This document shows positions 19,917-30,130 of a DNA stretch of 64,000 bases, piece after piece. The stretch's first letter is position 1. Every line of letters begins with the position of its first letter. The notes beneath the pieces are model-generated. The model was not told where the DNA came from. It did not search any database and worked only from the letters and a program-made list of their open reading frames with translations. Source of the stretch: Phyllobacterium sp. YR531 (GTDB lineage: Bacteria > Pseudomonadota > Alphaproteobacteria > Rhizobiales > Rhizobiaceae); NCBI RefSeq assembly GCF_000282595.1, contig NZ_AKIZ01000013.1, positions 1 to 64,000 on the forward strand, given 5' to 3'. The translations under genes were made by a program, and so were the position numbers.

Positions 19917-21098
19917 CTAGTTCTTGGCGCGATCCGCACTTGCAGCAAGGTTCGCCATTAGAAAAACGACAACGAGCAGAGCGGCAAGCACCATATAGAC
20001 AGGGCCGAAACCTGTTCGACCACCGACAAATCCGATTGCCGACGGGGCAACCAAAATTCCCGAATAGCCCATCAGTGTCACCATGCTGAGAGCAATGCCC
20101 GATGACGTTCCGGGCTGATTGCCTGCGGCGGAAAATGCAATAGGCACCATATTCGCAATACCAAGCCCTGAGAATGCGAACGCCAGAATTGCTATCCATG
20201 GCGTTGGCGCAATACTAGCCACGAGCAAGCCGGCCGCGCCGATGAGCGCCGAAACCCGCAAGGTTTTTACTGCGCCAAACCGGTTACGCACGCCATCCCC
20301 CAAAAATCTCATGATTGACATCGTGCCGGAGAATGCTGCGAACGCGAAGCCAGCAGTTGCAATATCCGCTCCTCTTTCCTGCTTCAGATAAAGTGCGGCC
20401 CAGTCGAGTACCGAACCCTCGGGTACCATGGAAAACAGCGCCATTATTCCAATGAGGTAAATCAGTGGATTTGTGGGAAATGATAGTTTCTGCTTTTCAT
20501 GAACAACCGGTTTATCCTCGGTGATCATATATCTGAACGAAGCAAGACCAAGAACAATAGCAATACCCGTCACGACAGTTGCATGGATCAAGTGACCATG
20601 TGCTTCAATAAGAATGCCGCCTAACGCACCACCTGCGAAGCCGCCCAGACTCCAAAATCCGTGGGACGATGACATAACTGCACGTGACAGTTGTTTTTCA
20701 ACTTCAACGGCATTGGCATTCATGGCCACGTCCATACCACCAATAACTGCGCCGAAGAGAAAGAGTGCAGGCGCTGCCGTGACAAGATTTGGGGCGAGCG
20801 CTACGAGAAGAAGAGAAAACGAGCAAACGACCGCAAAACTTTTTACGACAGCACGCGACCCGAACCTGCCAATCAGATAGCCACACCAAGGCATGGCGAC
20901 CAGAGCACCAATGCCGAAAACCAGAATCATCAGGCCCAGAGTAAACTCGCTTATATCCAAACGCGTCATGAACACCGGAATCTGCGGAGCCCAACTGCCC
21001 ACCAGAAATCCATTGAAGAAAAACGCACTGGCGACTGCCCACCGGCCGAAGACGGCGCGCTTGCGATATACAGAAGCATCCATTGATTTTACTGCCAT
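19917..21098 (-). CDS. MFS transporter, YbjJ/FucP-like
   Basis: 393-residue major facilitator with about 12 hydrophobic segments. The loop motif GYLIGRFGSRAVVK between TM2 and TM3 is the MFS signature, and GGMDVAMNANAVEVE in the N-terminal half resembles YbjJ-type transporters related to sugar permeases. It converges on the patatin gene. Two adjacent dyads, one a perfect 14-bp palindrome, sit 25-51 bp before the start and suggest control by a LacI/GntR-like repressor encoded elsewhere. Substrate unknown. Confidence 0.82.
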   Translation of the reverse strand: MAVKSMDASVYRKRAVFGRWAVASAFFFNGFLVGSWAPQIPVFMTRLDISEFTLGLMILVFGIGALVAMPWCGYLIGRFGSRAVVKSFAVVCSFSLLLVALAPNLVTAAPALFLFGAVIGGMDVAMNANAVEVEKQLSRAVMSSSHGFWSLGGFAGGALGGILIEAHGHLIHATVVTGIAIVLGLASFRYMITEDKPVVHEKQKLSFPTNPLIYLIGIMALFSMVPEGSVLDWAALYLKQERGADIATAGFAFAAFSGTMSIMRFLGDGVRNRFGAVKTLRVSALIGAAGLLVASIAPTPWIAILAFAFSGLGIANMVPIAFSAAGNQPGTSSGIALSMVTLMGYSGILVAPSAIGFVGGRTGFGPVYMVLAALLVVVFLMANLAASADRAKN

Positions 21099-21122
21099 TC
21101 GAATTTCGGGTCGCCTGAACCT

Positions 21123-21149
21123 TTAAATCGATTTAATTTGATGTCAAAT
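21123..21149. promoter_or_regulatory. Double operator-like palindrome before the MFS gene
   Basis: TTAAATCGATTTAA (21123-21136) is a perfect 14-bp palindrome with a central CG, as in LacI-family operators. It abuts ATTTGA-TG-TCAAAT (21136-21149), which contains a minus-strand TTGACA (21142-21147) usable as a -35. A repressor on the palindrome would block this promoter. Confidence 0.6.
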
Positions 21150-21202
21150 CACTCTTTCTGATCATTTATGAACGAAATTGAGATGGATTCTGTAAGAACA
21201 TC

Positions 21203-24200
21203 TTATTCATAGACAATCATGAGATCCTTGGCGTCAATCTGATCTCCCGAGCGAACAAGCACTTCTGCAACCACCCCATCGCGCTCAGCACGCAATGCAG
21301 TTTCCATTTTCATCGCTTCGATTGACAGCAAAACATCACCGGCGTTGACTTTCTGGCCTGCCAATACGCCGACTGTGGACACGATGCCGGGCATTGGTGC
21401 ACCCACATGCTTGTCATTAGTAAGCTCTGCCTTACGTCTTACCCCTGCTCCGCTTGCACCGTGTGTTCTGTCTGGAACCTTCACGCGCCGCGGTTGACCG
21501 TTCATCTCAAAGAACACGGTCCGCATACCCTTCTCGTCAGTCTCCCCGACAGCCTGGTTGCGTACAACCAATGTCTTGCCGCGTTCGATTGTAAGAAAGA
21601 CCTCTTCTTCCTGTTCCAGACCATAAAAATAGACATGCGTTGGTAGAACACTGGTGGGCCCATAGGTGTTATGAGTCACTGCAAAGTCGGTGAATACTTT
21701 CGGATACATGAGATAGGAGGCAAACTCCTGATCACTGATTTTGCGTTCCAGCTTGTCTTCGATTTCCTTGCGCTCTGCAGCAAGGTCCGCCGCTGCCAAT
21801 AGTGCACCGGGACGTTCAGTGAAAGGCTTCTCGTCTTTAAGGACTTTCTTTTGGATGTCTTTTGGCCAACCCTTCGGAGGCTGACCAAGGTCGCCACGCA
21901 TCATGGACACAACCGAGTCGGGAAACGCGATATCCTTATCCGGGTTCTTCACATCGTTAACCGACAGATCCTGACTCACCATCATCAGGGCCATATCGCC
22001 CACGACTTTGGACGATGGTGTTACCTTGACGATATCACCGAACATCTGGTTGACATCCGCATAGGCTTGCGCAACTTCATGCCAGCGTGTTTCCAGACCG
22101 AGAGAGCGAGCCTGTTCCTTGAGATTGGTAAACTGACCGCCGGGCATCTCATGGAGATAAACTTCGGAAGCTGGCCCCTTCAAGTCGCTCTCAAATGCCG
22201 CATATTGTGTGCGCACGGCTTCCCAATAGAAGGAAATGCGGCGTATCCACTCTGGATCAAGTCCCGGATCGCGTTCGGTTCCTTTCAAAGCTTCTACAAT
22301 GGACCCGAGGCACGGCTGGGATGTATTGCCCGAAAGCGCATCCATAGCGGCGTCGACTACGTCGACACCTGCATCTACAGCAGCAAGAACCGTTGCAGCA
22401 GAAATGCCCGAGGTATCATGTGTGTGGAAATGTAGCGGCAGGTCGGTTGCTTCCCGCAGCGCTTTAAAGAGGATTTTGGCAGCGCCAGGCTTGAGGAGAC
22501 CGGCCATATCCTTGACCGCAATAATATGCGCGCCCGCTTTTTCCACCTGCTGAGCGAGATCCACATAGTATTTCAAATCGTATTTTGGGCGGGCAGAGTT
22601 CAGGATATCACCCGTATAGCAAATAGCTGCTTCACAGAGTTTGTCCTCTTCCAGCACGGCATCCATGCTGACCCGCATATTCTCAACCCAGTTCAGACTG
22701 TCGAAAACACGGAAAACATCAATTCCTCCGCGCGCTGCCTGCTGAACGAAATATCTCACGACATTATCGGGATAGCTCTTATAACCGACGCCATTAGCGC
22801 CGCGCAGCAACATCTGCAACAGGATGTTCGGAGCCTGCTCGCGTATCTCTGCAAGACGCTCCCAAGGGTCTTCAGTCAGGAAGCGCATGGCGACATCGAA
22901 GGTCGCGCCGCCCCAGCACTCCAGCGAAAAAAGTTGCGGCAAAGCACGGGCATAAGTCCCCGCCACACGCGCTATGTCGTAGGTGCGCATACGCGTTGCG
23001 AGCAACGATTGATGACCATCACGCATGGTCGTATCAGTGAAAAGTGCGCGCTTTTCATTGCGCATCCATTCAGAAAACTTTTTCGGCCCCAATTGATCGA
23101 GCAGCTGTTTGGTCCCATCCGGAATGGGTGTTTCAATGAATGGTACTCGTGGCAATGCAGCCTCAGCCGGTGGCACTGCCCTTCCCTTGGTTTCTGGATG
23201 ACCATTCACTGTCACGTCTGCAAGGTAGGTCAGAAGCTTTGTCGCGCGATCCTGACGCTTAACTTGCTCAAACAGTTCCGGCGTCGTGTCGATGAATTTC
23301 GTTGTGTACGAATTATCGGTAAACTTGGGATGGGTGATGATGGCTTCAAGAAAGGTCAGATTTGTCGCAACACCGCGAATACGAAACTCACGCAAAGCGC
23401 GGTGCATGCGGTGTATGGTTTCTTCAGCTGTTGGAGACCAAGCCGTGATCTTCTCAAGCAATGGATCGTAGAAGCGGGTGATAACCGCTCCGGAATAGGC
23501 CGTACCACCATCAAGTCGAATACCAAAGCCCGTCGCGCCGCGATAGGCAGTGATGCGTCCATAATCAGGGATGAAGTTCTGCTCTGGATCTTCGGTCGTG
23601 ATACGGCACTGCAGGGCGTGACCGTTTAGCCGGATATCCTTTTGCGCAGGCACTCCCGATTCCGGTGTACCAATCGTCGCGCCCTCGAGAATACGAATCT
23701 GGGCTTTGACAATATCGATACCCGTCACTTCTTCAGTAACCGTGTGCTCCACCTGAATGCGCGGATTTACCTCGATGAAATAGAACTCATTGGTATCTGC
23801 ATCCATCAAAAACTCGATGGTTCCAGCACCAATGTAGGCAGTTTCCTTAGCGATCTTCAGCCCGTAATCAGCAATTTCCTTGCGTTGAGCCTCGCTCAAA
23901 TAGGGTGCGGGAGCGCGTTCAACCACCTTTTGATTGCGGCGCTGGATAGAACAATCTCGCTCAAAAAGATGAACCGCATTGCCATGCGTATCGCCCAAAA
24001 TCTGTACTTCCACGTGACGCGCACGTTGGACCAGCTTTTCGAGATAGACTTCATCTTTGCCAAAAGCTGCTTTCGCTTCACGCTTCCCTTCAGTAACCTC
24101 GCGGGCAATATCCTCAGGCTTGAAAATGGCCCGCATACCACGGCCACCACCACCCCAGGAAGCCTTGAGCATGACAGGATATCCGATCTTCTCGGCCATA

Positions 24201-24661
24201 GCCTTGATCGCATCCATATCTTCCGGCAAAGGCTCTGTAGCAGGCACAACCGGAACACCAATCTCGATTGCCAGATTGCGCGCGGCAACCTTGTTGCCAA
24301 GACGGCGCATGGTCTCAGGCTTTGGACCAATAAATATTATACCTGCTTCCGCGCACGCATCGGCAAATTCCGGGCTTTCCGACAAAAGGCCGTAGCCCGG
24401 ATGAATGGCATCTGCACCCGACAACCGCGCAACGCGGATAATCTCTTCGATTGAAAGATAACTCTCGATTGGGCCCATATCCTTTGCCAGATGCGGGCCA
24501 CGTCCAACCTGATAGGACTCATCAGCCTTGAACCTATGCAATGCAAGTTTATCCTCTTCCGCCCATATCGCCACGGTTTTCATGCCGAGCTCATTGGCTG
24601 CGCGGAAAACTCGGATGGCAATTTCCGATCGATTGGCGACGAGGATTTTCTTGATAGGCAA
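21203..24661 (-). CDS. pyc: Pyruvate carboxylase
   Basis: Biotin-dependent anaplerotic enzyme making oxaloacetate from pyruvate and bicarbonate. About 1152 residues in the order biotin carboxylase (ILVANRSEIAIR, GGGGRGMR, EVNPRIQVEHTVTE), carboxyltransferase (LFTDTTMRDGHQSLLATR, about residue 550) and C-terminal biotinyl domain with the modified Lys in EAMKMET near residue 1118. The start is a TTG at 24661 with GGAG eight bases upstream; the frame can begin at another TTG at 24685. Single-chain architecture is normal for Rhizobiales. Confidence 0.96.
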   Translation of the reverse strand: MPIKKILVANRSEIAIRVFRAANELGMKTVAIWAEEDKLALHRFKADESYQVGRGPHLAKDMGPIESYLSIEEIIRVARLSGADAIHPGYGLLSESPEFADACAEAGIIFIGPKPETMRRLGNKVAARNLAIEIGVPVVPATEPLPEDMDAIKAMAEKIGYPVMLKASWGGGGRGMRAIFKPEDIAREVTEGKREAKAAFGKDEVYLEKLVQRARHVEVQILGDTHGNAVHLFERDCSIQRRNQKVVERAPAPYLSEAQRKEIADYGLKIAKETAYIGAGTIEFLMDADTNEFYFIEVNPRIQVEHTVTEEVTGIDIVKAQIRILEGATIGTPESGVPAQKDIRLNGHALQCRITTEDPEQNFIPDYGRITAYRGATGFGIRLDGGTAYSGAVITRFYDPLLEKITAWSPTAEETIHRMHRALREFRIRGVATNLTFLEAIITHPKFTDNSYTTKFIDTTPELFEQVKRQDRATKLLTYLADVTVNGHPETKGRAVPPAEAALPRVPFIETPIPDGTKQLLDQLGPKKFSEWMRNEKRALFTDTTMRDGHQSLLATRMRTYDIARVAGTYARALPQLFSLECWGGATFDVAMRFLTEDPWERLAEIREQAPNILLQMLLRGANGVGYKSYPDNVVRYFVQQAARGGIDVFRVFDSLNWVENMRVSMDAVLEEDKLCEAAICYTGDILNSARPKYDLKYYVDLAQQVEKAGAHIIAVKDMAGLLKPGAAKILFKALREATDLPLHFHTHDTSGISAATVLAAVDAGVDVVDAAMDALSGNTSQPCLGSIVEALKGTERDPGLDPEWIRRISFYWEAVRTQYAAFESDLKGPASEVYLHEMPGGQFTNLKEQARSLGLETRWHEVAQAYADVNQMFGDIVKVTPSSKVVGDMALMMVSQDLSVNDVKNPDKDIAFPDSVVSMMRGDLGQPPKGWPKDIQKKVLKDEKPFTERPGALLAAADLAAERKEIEDKLERKISDQEFASYLMYPKVFTDFAVTHNTYGPTSVLPTHVYFYGLEQEEEVFLTIERGKTLVVRNQAVGETDEKGMRTVFFEMNGQPRRVKVPDRTHGASGAGVRRKAELTNDKHVGAPMPGIVSTVGVLAGQKVNAGDVLLSIEAMKMETALRAERDGVVAEVLVRSGDQIDAKDLMIVYE

Positions 24662-24780
24662 AATGAAAACTCCGGACGAGGGCAATCAAAATTGATTTGA
24701 TGCTTTTAAGACGACTTACAGATTGCTGCAGTGCAAACAATATATATTGACCACAGGAACAGGAAATTTCCAATAGCAAA

Positions 24781-24803
24781 ATGCCCGGTACAGGACCGGG
24801 CAT
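24781..24803 (-). terminator. Rho-independent terminator after livJ
   Basis: 8-bp stem ATGCCCGG / CCGGGCAT, 7-base loop, followed on the minus strand by TTTTGC, 25 bp downstream of the binding-protein gene stop. Confidence 0.85.
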
Positions 24804-24827
24804 TCGCTAATGTCTTAAGCAGGGATA

Positions 24828-25943
24828 TTACTGCTGCGTATAGGTATACTTGCCGTCTTCACCCTTCTTCCATTCATACATGACGTAGCCTGGAAGCTTC
24901 GGGTCACCCTTTTCATCGAATGCAATGTCACCAAGAACGGTCTTGAACGGACCCTTTTCCTTCAGTGTCTTTGCAACGGTTTCCGGGTCGTTTGACTTGG
25001 CAGCAGTTGCTGCGGCGGCAATGACCTGTGTCGCGGCATAGGAGTAAAGCGTATAGGCTTCAGGCTCGAAGCCCTGAGCGCGGAACTTCTCTACGAGTTC
25101 CTTGTTGGCTGGGTCCTTGCTTGGATCTGGGCCGAATGTGTTCAGAGTACCGGCAACAGCGTCACCAGCAATGGAAGCCAGTTCGTTCGATACAATGCCA
25201 TCGCCCGAGATGAAGGTAACCTTCAGGCCCTGATCAGCGAGCTGACGGATGATCAGACCAGCTTCCGTGTGCAGACCACCCCAATAGAGAACAGTGACAC
25301 CAGCCTGCTTGGCCTTGGCGATCAGTGCAGAGAAGTCCTTGTCGCCAACATTGACGCCTTCATAAAGCGCTTCTGTCACGCCCTTCGCATTCAGAGTCTT
25401 TTTGGTTTCGTCAGCAAGGCCCTGACCGTATGGAGTCTTGTCGTGAACGACAGCAACCTTGGCGTCCTTGAACTTCTCGGCGATGTAACCGCCGGCAACA
25501 ACGCCCTGCTGGTCATCACGGCCGCATGTACGGAATGTGTTCCACAGACCGCGCTCGGTGAAAACCGGATTGGTCGCGGCTGGAGTAACTTCCAGAATGC
25601 CGTTTTCCGCGTAGACTTCGGATGCTGGAATGGACACGCCCGAGTTGAAGTGACCGACAACGAACTTTACACCGTCAGCAACGAATTTGTTGGCGACCGA
25701 GATGCCCTGCTTTGGGTCGGAAACGTCATCGCCAAGTGACAACTTGATCTGTTCGCCGTTAACGCCGCCAGCAGCGTTGATTTCTGCGACAGCGGCTTCT
25801 GCACCCTTCTGTAGCTGAGCACCGAATGCAGCATTCGGACCAGTCATCGGACCGCCAACACCGATCAGAAGATCAGCATAAGCATGGCCACTCAGAGCGA
25901 GCATCGCAGCAAATGCAACGCCTGAGAACAGTGACTTCTTCAT
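24828..25943 (-). CDS. Branched-chain amino-acid-type ABC transporter substrate-binding protein
   Basis: 371-residue periplasmic binding protein of the Leu/Ile/Val type. A clear signal peptide ([11 protein letters not shown]... cleavage near AYA-DLL) is followed by the LivJ-type start [18 protein letters not shown]. It is the promoter-distal member of a complete liv cluster and is separated from the DUF6867 gene by 126 bp, so it may be independently expressed at a higher level. Branched-chain amino acids are the family default; the true ligand cannot be read from sequence. Confidence 0.9.
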   Translation of the reverse strand: MKKSLFSGVAFAAMLALSGHAYADLLIGVGGPMTGPNAAFGAQLQKGAEAAVAEINAAGGVNGEQIKLSLGDDVSDPKQGISVANKFVADGVKFVVGHFNSGVSIPASEVYAENGILEVTPAATNPVFTERGLWNTFRTCGRDDQQGVVAGGYIAEKFKDAKVAVVHDKTPYGQGLADETKKTLNAKGVTEALYEGVNVGDKDFSALIAKAKQAGVTVLYWGGLHTEAGLIIRQLADQGLKVTFISGDGIVSNELASIAGDAVAGTLNTFGPDPSKDPANKELVEKFRAQGFEPEAYTLYSYAATQVIAAAATAAKSNDPETVAKTLKEKGPFKTVLGDIAFDEKGDPKLPGYVMYEWKKGEDGKYTYTQQ

Positions 25944-26069
25944 TTGAAAACTCCCATTTTTCTAGGTACTTACCAAACCCCTCGCGATGTTTATTGACAT
26001 CGCTTAAGACTACATTTGCCGATTTTCCGGCGGTTGTCACGCTGATTCATTTCGCATCAGCGAGATAGA

Positions 26070-26423
26070 TCAAGCTCCTGTTCTTTCCTTCCAGCCGAAA
26101 GGAGAAACTTTTTCGTAGAGCCAGTGATACTGTCTGACCATCTGGTTTGTTCGTGTGTACCGGTACCCCAATGTTCCGATGATGATGAGGACGATGGTGT
26201 CGACGATATAGTAGTGCAGTGTGACCATTGTACCGCCGAAGAGGGCGAAGTGGATGAAGCGGACACCGACGCCGAGGAGGAGCATGTAGAAGACGAGGAT
26301 GGCGATTGGCCGCCACGTCTTTGCACAGGCCCTGCCCGCCATCCATGCAGCCCAGCCCCCCATGATGCAGGTGACCAGAATGAACAGCCAGATGGAAGGT
26401 TCTTCGTATAATATGCCCTGCAT
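26070..26423 (-). CDS. DUF6867-like small membrane protein in the liv operon
   Basis: 117-residue protein with three predicted transmembrane segments (about 10-28, 38-60 and 68-88) and a positively charged C-terminus (RYTRTNQMVRQYHW). A good AAGGAG site precedes the ATG. I recognise it as the family placed between livF and the binding-protein gene in Rhizobiales liv operons. Function is unknown; a regulatory or assembly role for the permease is an inference from location only. Overlapping longer frames on the same strand look like shadows. Confidence 0.75.
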   Translation of the reverse strand: MQGILYEEPSIWLFILVTCIMGGWAAWMAGRACAKTWRPIAILVFYMLLLGVGVRFIHFALFGGTMVTLHYYIVDTIVLIIIGTLGYRYTRTNQMVRQYHWLYEKVSPFGWKERTGA

Positions 26424-26465
26424 GGCGAAGTTCTCCTTGCGGCTCTTTTGAGCCGTCTTGTCTTG

Positions 26466-27197
26466 TCAGTGACGCCCGCCTTCAAGATAGGCTGCCCGTA
26501 CTTCCGGATTGGCCAAGAGGTCCTTGCTTGCACCGCTCATGGTGACGATGCCGTTGACCATCACATAGCCGCGATCCGCCAGCTTCAAGGCACCAAAGGC
26601 ATTCTGCTCGACCAGAAACACGGTCAGACCCGTTGTCTTGTTGAGTTCCTTGATTGCCTCGAAAATGTGCTTGATGATCAGGGGAGCAAGCCCGAGCGAT
26701 GGCTCATCCAGCAACAGCAGGCGCGGCCGTGCCATCAATGCGCGGCCAATGGCCAGCATCTGCTGCTCACCACCCGATAATGTTCCGCCGCGCTGGTTGA
26801 TGCGTTCTTTCAGGCGCGGGAAGAGGTCAAAGACCTTGCGCACGTCCTCATCGAAATATTCAAGCTTGTCGAGGCTGGCACCCATTTGCAGGTTTTCCTG
26901 CACGGTCATGCGCGGAAAGATACGCCGGCCTTCCGGTGATTGGGCAATGCGCAGCCTTGCGATTTCGTGGGCTGGCAGCTGCGTGATGTCCTTGCCATCA
27001 AAAATGATCCGGCCGGTGCGGGCGCGCGGCATGCCGAAGATGGTCATCATCAGCGTTGACTTGCCGGCACCATTGGCACCGATCAGCGTGACGATCTCAC
27101 CCGCATCCGCATGCACCGTTACACCGCTCAGCGCGCGGATATTGCCGTAATAGGTCTCGACATTCTCGATGCTGAGAAGAGCTTTGTTCTGCGCCAT
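26466..27197 (-). CDS. livF: High-affinity branched-chain amino acid ABC transporter ATPase LivF
   Basis: 243-residue ATPase of the Liv importer. Walker A GANGAGKST (about residue 38), signature LSGGEQQM, Walker B LLLLDEPSLGL and the switch-region LVEQNAF are all present. GGAG seven bases before ATG 27197 and the TGATG overlap with the livG stop indicate translational coupling; a GTG one codon earlier is the alternative start. Confidence 0.94.
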   Translation of the reverse strand: MAQNKALLSIENVETYYGNIRALSGVTVHADAGEIVTLIGANGAGKSTLMMTIFGMPRARTGRIIFDGKDITQLPAHEIARLRIAQSPEGRRIFPRMTVQENLQMGASLDKLEYFDEDVRKVFDLFPRLKERINQRGGTLSGGEQQMLAIGRALMARPRLLLLDEPSLGLAPLIIKHIFEAIKELNKTTGLTVFLVEQNAFGALKLADRGYVMVNGIVTMSGASKDLLANPEVRAAYLEGGRH

Positions 27198-28720
27198 CAC
27201 TTGGCTCCTCCGCTCTTGCCGGGCACCGGCTTCTTCTGGCTTGCCTTGGCCATGGCTTTAGCCTGGCCAATCCAGTCCTCGCGAGCGATGCGCCCGTCAA
27301 AAGCCAGATAGGCCTCGGCGGCGATCACATCGGCTTTCTTCCAGGAAGCTATCTGGTCGAAGTGGAAAATCCCGTGCTCGTTGAGCTTGCGCTCGTTAAC
27401 CGGCCCGATACCCTTGATATCGATCAGCCTGTCAGCCTTGCCATCACGTGGTGCCGCCAGTGCATTTGCCGTTGCCCCTGCCTTGATGGGCGAGGCTTGC
27501 GGGGCTTTTGCCGGCGCGGCCTTTACGGGCGGCGCTTTTGCAGCAGCCGGTTTGGCCACTGGCTTCTTTGCTGCAGCCGGGGCAACAGGCGTGACAGTCT
27601 TTGTTGCAGCAGTCTTTGCTGCGGCAGGATTGCCAGCTTCCGGTTTGGCAGTTGCCACCTTGGCAGGTGCCGGTGCAGAAGTTGCCTTGGCTGCTGTTTT
27701 TGCCGGCTTGGCTCCAGGCTGCTTTGTTGCTGCCGCAGGCTTTGCCGGACGCGCCGGACCGGTTGCGACGAGAGCAGCAGCCGGAGCATCCGGATGCGTC
27801 TCTTCGATCACATGGATGGCTTCGGTTGACATCAGGTCGACCGCCGCGGTGATGTCATCGACACCTGCGGCTTCCGCCTGTTCGAGCATCTCGACGATTT
27901 CCTCGTCCTCAACGCCGAGATAGGCGGCAATGACCTTCGGGTCATTCTTGACGCTGTCGGGCGTGCCGTCGGAAATCTTGGTGCCATATTCAAGCACAAC
28001 GACATGATCGGAGATTTCCATGACGACCGACATGTCATGCTCGATCAAAAGGATCGAGGTTCCCGTCTCATCGCGAATGTCGAGCAGGAGCTTGTTGAGC
28101 TCTGCGGACTCGCGTGCATTGAGACCGGCAGCCGGCTCATCAAGGCACAGCAGTTCCGGCTCGGTGCACATGGCCCGGGCAATCTCCAGACGGCGCTGTG
28201 CGCCATAAGGCAGATCGCCTGCCGGATCATCGGCACGATCAACAAGATTGATCTTCTCCAGCCAGAACCTTGCCTTCTCGATCGCATCGGCCGCCGCCTT
28301 CTTGTAGGTCGGAAACCCGAGCAGTCCGAGAATGGTATAGCCCGACGACAGCATCAGGGGATTGTGCTGGGCAACAAGCAGGTTCTCAAGCACCGTCAGG
28401 CCGGAGAACAGCCGGATATTCTGGAACGTACGCGCCACCTTCGCCTTCTTGGTGATGACGAAATCCGCCATGCGTTCAAGCAGATATTCCTCGCCGTTCT
28501 GGCGCGTCATGGTCAGCATGCCTTCGGTCGGCTTGTAAAAGCCCGTGATGCAGTTGAAGACGGTTGTCTTGCCTGCGCCATTGGGGCCGATCAGCGCCGT
28601 GATGGCACCACGCTTTGCCTCAAAGTTCAGGTCATTGATGGCGATCAGGCCGCCGAACTTCATCGACAGGCGTTCCACGCGCAGGATTGCGCTATTGTTC
28701 TTTTGCACTTCCGAAACCAT
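27197..28720 (-). CDS. livG: LivG-type ABC ATPase with a C-terminal low-complexity linker and extra domain
   Basis: ATPase of the Liv importer fused to an unusual tail. Residues about 1-260 are a standard LivG (GPNGAGKTT Walker A, LPYGAQRRLEIAR signature region, LLCLDEPAAGLN Walker B). Residues about 290-430 form an Ala/Lys/Pro-rich linker. The last ~70 residues (DRLIDIKGIGPVNERKLNEH, then FHFDQIASW) resemble the helix-hairpin-helix-like C-terminal domain found in alphaproteobacterial NuoE and some small proteins. The total of 507 aa is about twice normal LivG. Start 28720 overlaps the livM stop as ATGA. Confidence 0.9.
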   Translation of the reverse strand: MVSEVQKNNSAILRVERLSMKFGGLIAINDLNFEAKRGAITALIGPNGAGKTTVFNCITGFYKPTEGMLTMTRQNGEEYLLERMADFVITKKAKVARTFQNIRLFSGLTVLENLLVAQHNPLMLSSGYTILGLLGFPTYKKAAADAIEKARFWLEKINLVDRADDPAGDLPYGAQRRLEIARAMCTEPELLCLDEPAAGLNARESAELNKLLLDIRDETGTSILLIEHDMSVVMEISDHVVVLEYGTKISDGTPDSVKNDPKVIAAYLGVEDEEIVEMLEQAEAAGVDDITAAVDLMSTEAIHVIEETHPDAPAAALVATGPARPAKPAAATKQPGAKPAKTAAKATSAPAPAKVATAKPEAGNPAAAKTAATKTVTPVAPAAAKKPVAKPAAAKAPPVKAAPAKAPQASPIKAGATANALAAPRDGKADRLIDIKGIGPVNERKLNEHGIFHFDQIASWKKADVIAAEAYLAFDGRIAREDWIGQAKAMAKASQKKPVPGKSGGAK

Positions 28721-30126
28721 CAGCCGTGCCCTTCTTTGGTGAACTCGCTCGATATCAGCTTTCGCTTGTGCAGGAAGGCGCTCGGTTCCCGGTTGCCGAC
28801 AAATCCGCGCGGCTTCCACACCATGACCACGATCATGGCCAGACCGAACAGCAGCATGCGATAGAGCTCCGGTGTGAAGTCATTGCCGAAAATGTGCTTG
28901 AGGAATTCAAGCTCGCGCAACAGTTCCGTGCCGCCAATCATCACGGCCGCAGCAATGGCAATGCCGACCAGCGAGCCCATGCCGCCCAGAACCACAATGG
29001 CAAGGATGATGGCAGACTCGAGGAAGACAAAGCTTTCCGGGCTGACAAAACCCTGGCGTGCAGCAAAGAACGATCCGGCAAAACCACCGAACATTGCCCC
29101 TGTCGCAAAGGCCGTCAGCTTGGTTGTCGTCGTGTTGATGCCGAGCGAACGGCAGGCGATCTCATCTTCACGCAGCGCTTCCCAGGCACGGCCGATCGGC
29201 ATGCGCCGCAGGCGGATTGTCACCCATGCCGTCAAGAGCGCCAGAAGCAGGATCAGGTAATAGAGGAATACCTTGTAATAGACGCCGGAGTTCGGCAGGC
29301 CGAGCAGATTGGCAAAGCCGCCGGGGCCGGGTGTGAACGGAATGCCGAACAGCGTTGCCTTGGCAATTCCCGAGATCCCGAATGTGCCCTTGGTAACAAC
29401 CGTCCAGTTGATCAGCACAAGGCGGATGATCTCACCAAAGGCCAGCGTCACGATGGCAAGGTAATCACCGCGCAGGCGCAGCACCGGAAAGCCCAAGACG
29501 ATCCCCCACAGCGCCGCAAAAATACCTGCCATCGGCAATAGCAGCCAGAATGACAGGCCAAAATGCGATGACAGCAAGGCGTAGGAATAGGCCCCGACCG
29601 CATAGAACGCCACATAGCCCAGATCCAGAAGACCGGCGAGGCCGATAACAATATTCAATCCCCATGCCAGCATGACATAGATGAGAATCTGGATGCCGAA
29701 ATTGTCGACATATTTGAGCGAGCCCTGCAGGCCGCCCATCAGCGAGCCATTATAGGCCGCAAGGATCGCAATCACCAGAAACGGATAGACGAACAACAGC
29801 GCCAGCCCGATCCTGGGAAAGCTCTTGCGAAATGCCGACTGTTCCTTTGCCTCTTTGGCAACCGCAGCACGCTTGCTTGCCGCACGCGCCGCATTCCACG
29901 GCGTCACATACGCCGTCAGGAAAAACCGCCCAAATCCTGCAACCAGAACAAAAATCGCTAGCAAACCCCAGCGCTGATTCAGCACCAGCTCGTTGCGAAT
30001 ATTCTGATCCGTGCGAAAGCCCACGATGAGCAGGAACAATCCCAAAGCGAGCGCAGCAGCAACCAAGCCCTCCTTGACCGCCTTGGCAAAGTTGGATTCC
30101 GGGTTAGAAGTTTGTACATCGGCCAT
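28720..30126 (-). CDS. livM: Branched-chain amino acid ABC transporter permease LivM
   Basis: Inner-membrane permease of 468 residues. After an N-terminal extension with two hydrophobic segments (about 18-36 and 50-72) comes the BPD_transp_2 core, with [19 protein letters not shown] and the EAA-like loop [20 protein letters not shown] that contacts the ATPases. The long N-terminus is common in alphaproteobacterial LivM. It lies 4 bp after livH and overlaps livG by one base, inside the liv operon. Confidence 0.93.
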   Translation of the reverse strand: MADVQTSNPESNFAKAVKEGLVAAALALGLFLLIVGFRTDQNIRNELVLNQRWGLLAIFVLVAGFGRFFLTAYVTPWNAARAASKRAAVAKEAKEQSAFRKSFPRIGLALLFVYPFLVIAILAAYNGSLMGGLQGSLKYVDNFGIQILIYVMLAWGLNIVIGLAGLLDLGYVAFYAVGAYSYALLSSHFGLSFWLLLPMAGIFAALWGIVLGFPVLRLRGDYLAIVTLAFGEIIRLVLINWTVVTKGTFGISGIAKATLFGIPFTPGPGGFANLLGLPNSGVYYKVFLYYLILLLALLTAWVTIRLRRMPIGRAWEALREDEIACRSLGINTTTTKLTAFATGAMFGGFAGSFFAARQGFVSPESFVFLESAIILAIVVLGGMGSLVGIAIAAAVMIGGTELLRELEFLKHIFGNDFTPELYRMLLFGLAMIVVMVWKPRGFVGNREPSAFLHKRKLISSEFTKEGHG

Positions 30127-30130
30127 GCGC

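Noticed and set aside
22526-23629. 367-aa plus-strand open frame
   Set aside because: Antisense to pyruvate carboxylase, with no recognisable domain or ribosome site.
26057-26533. 158-aa and other minus-strand frames around the DUF6867-like gene
   Set aside because: They run over the livF start or give Ser/Arg-rich repetitive sequence; only the 26070-26423 frame has a ribosome site and TM helices.
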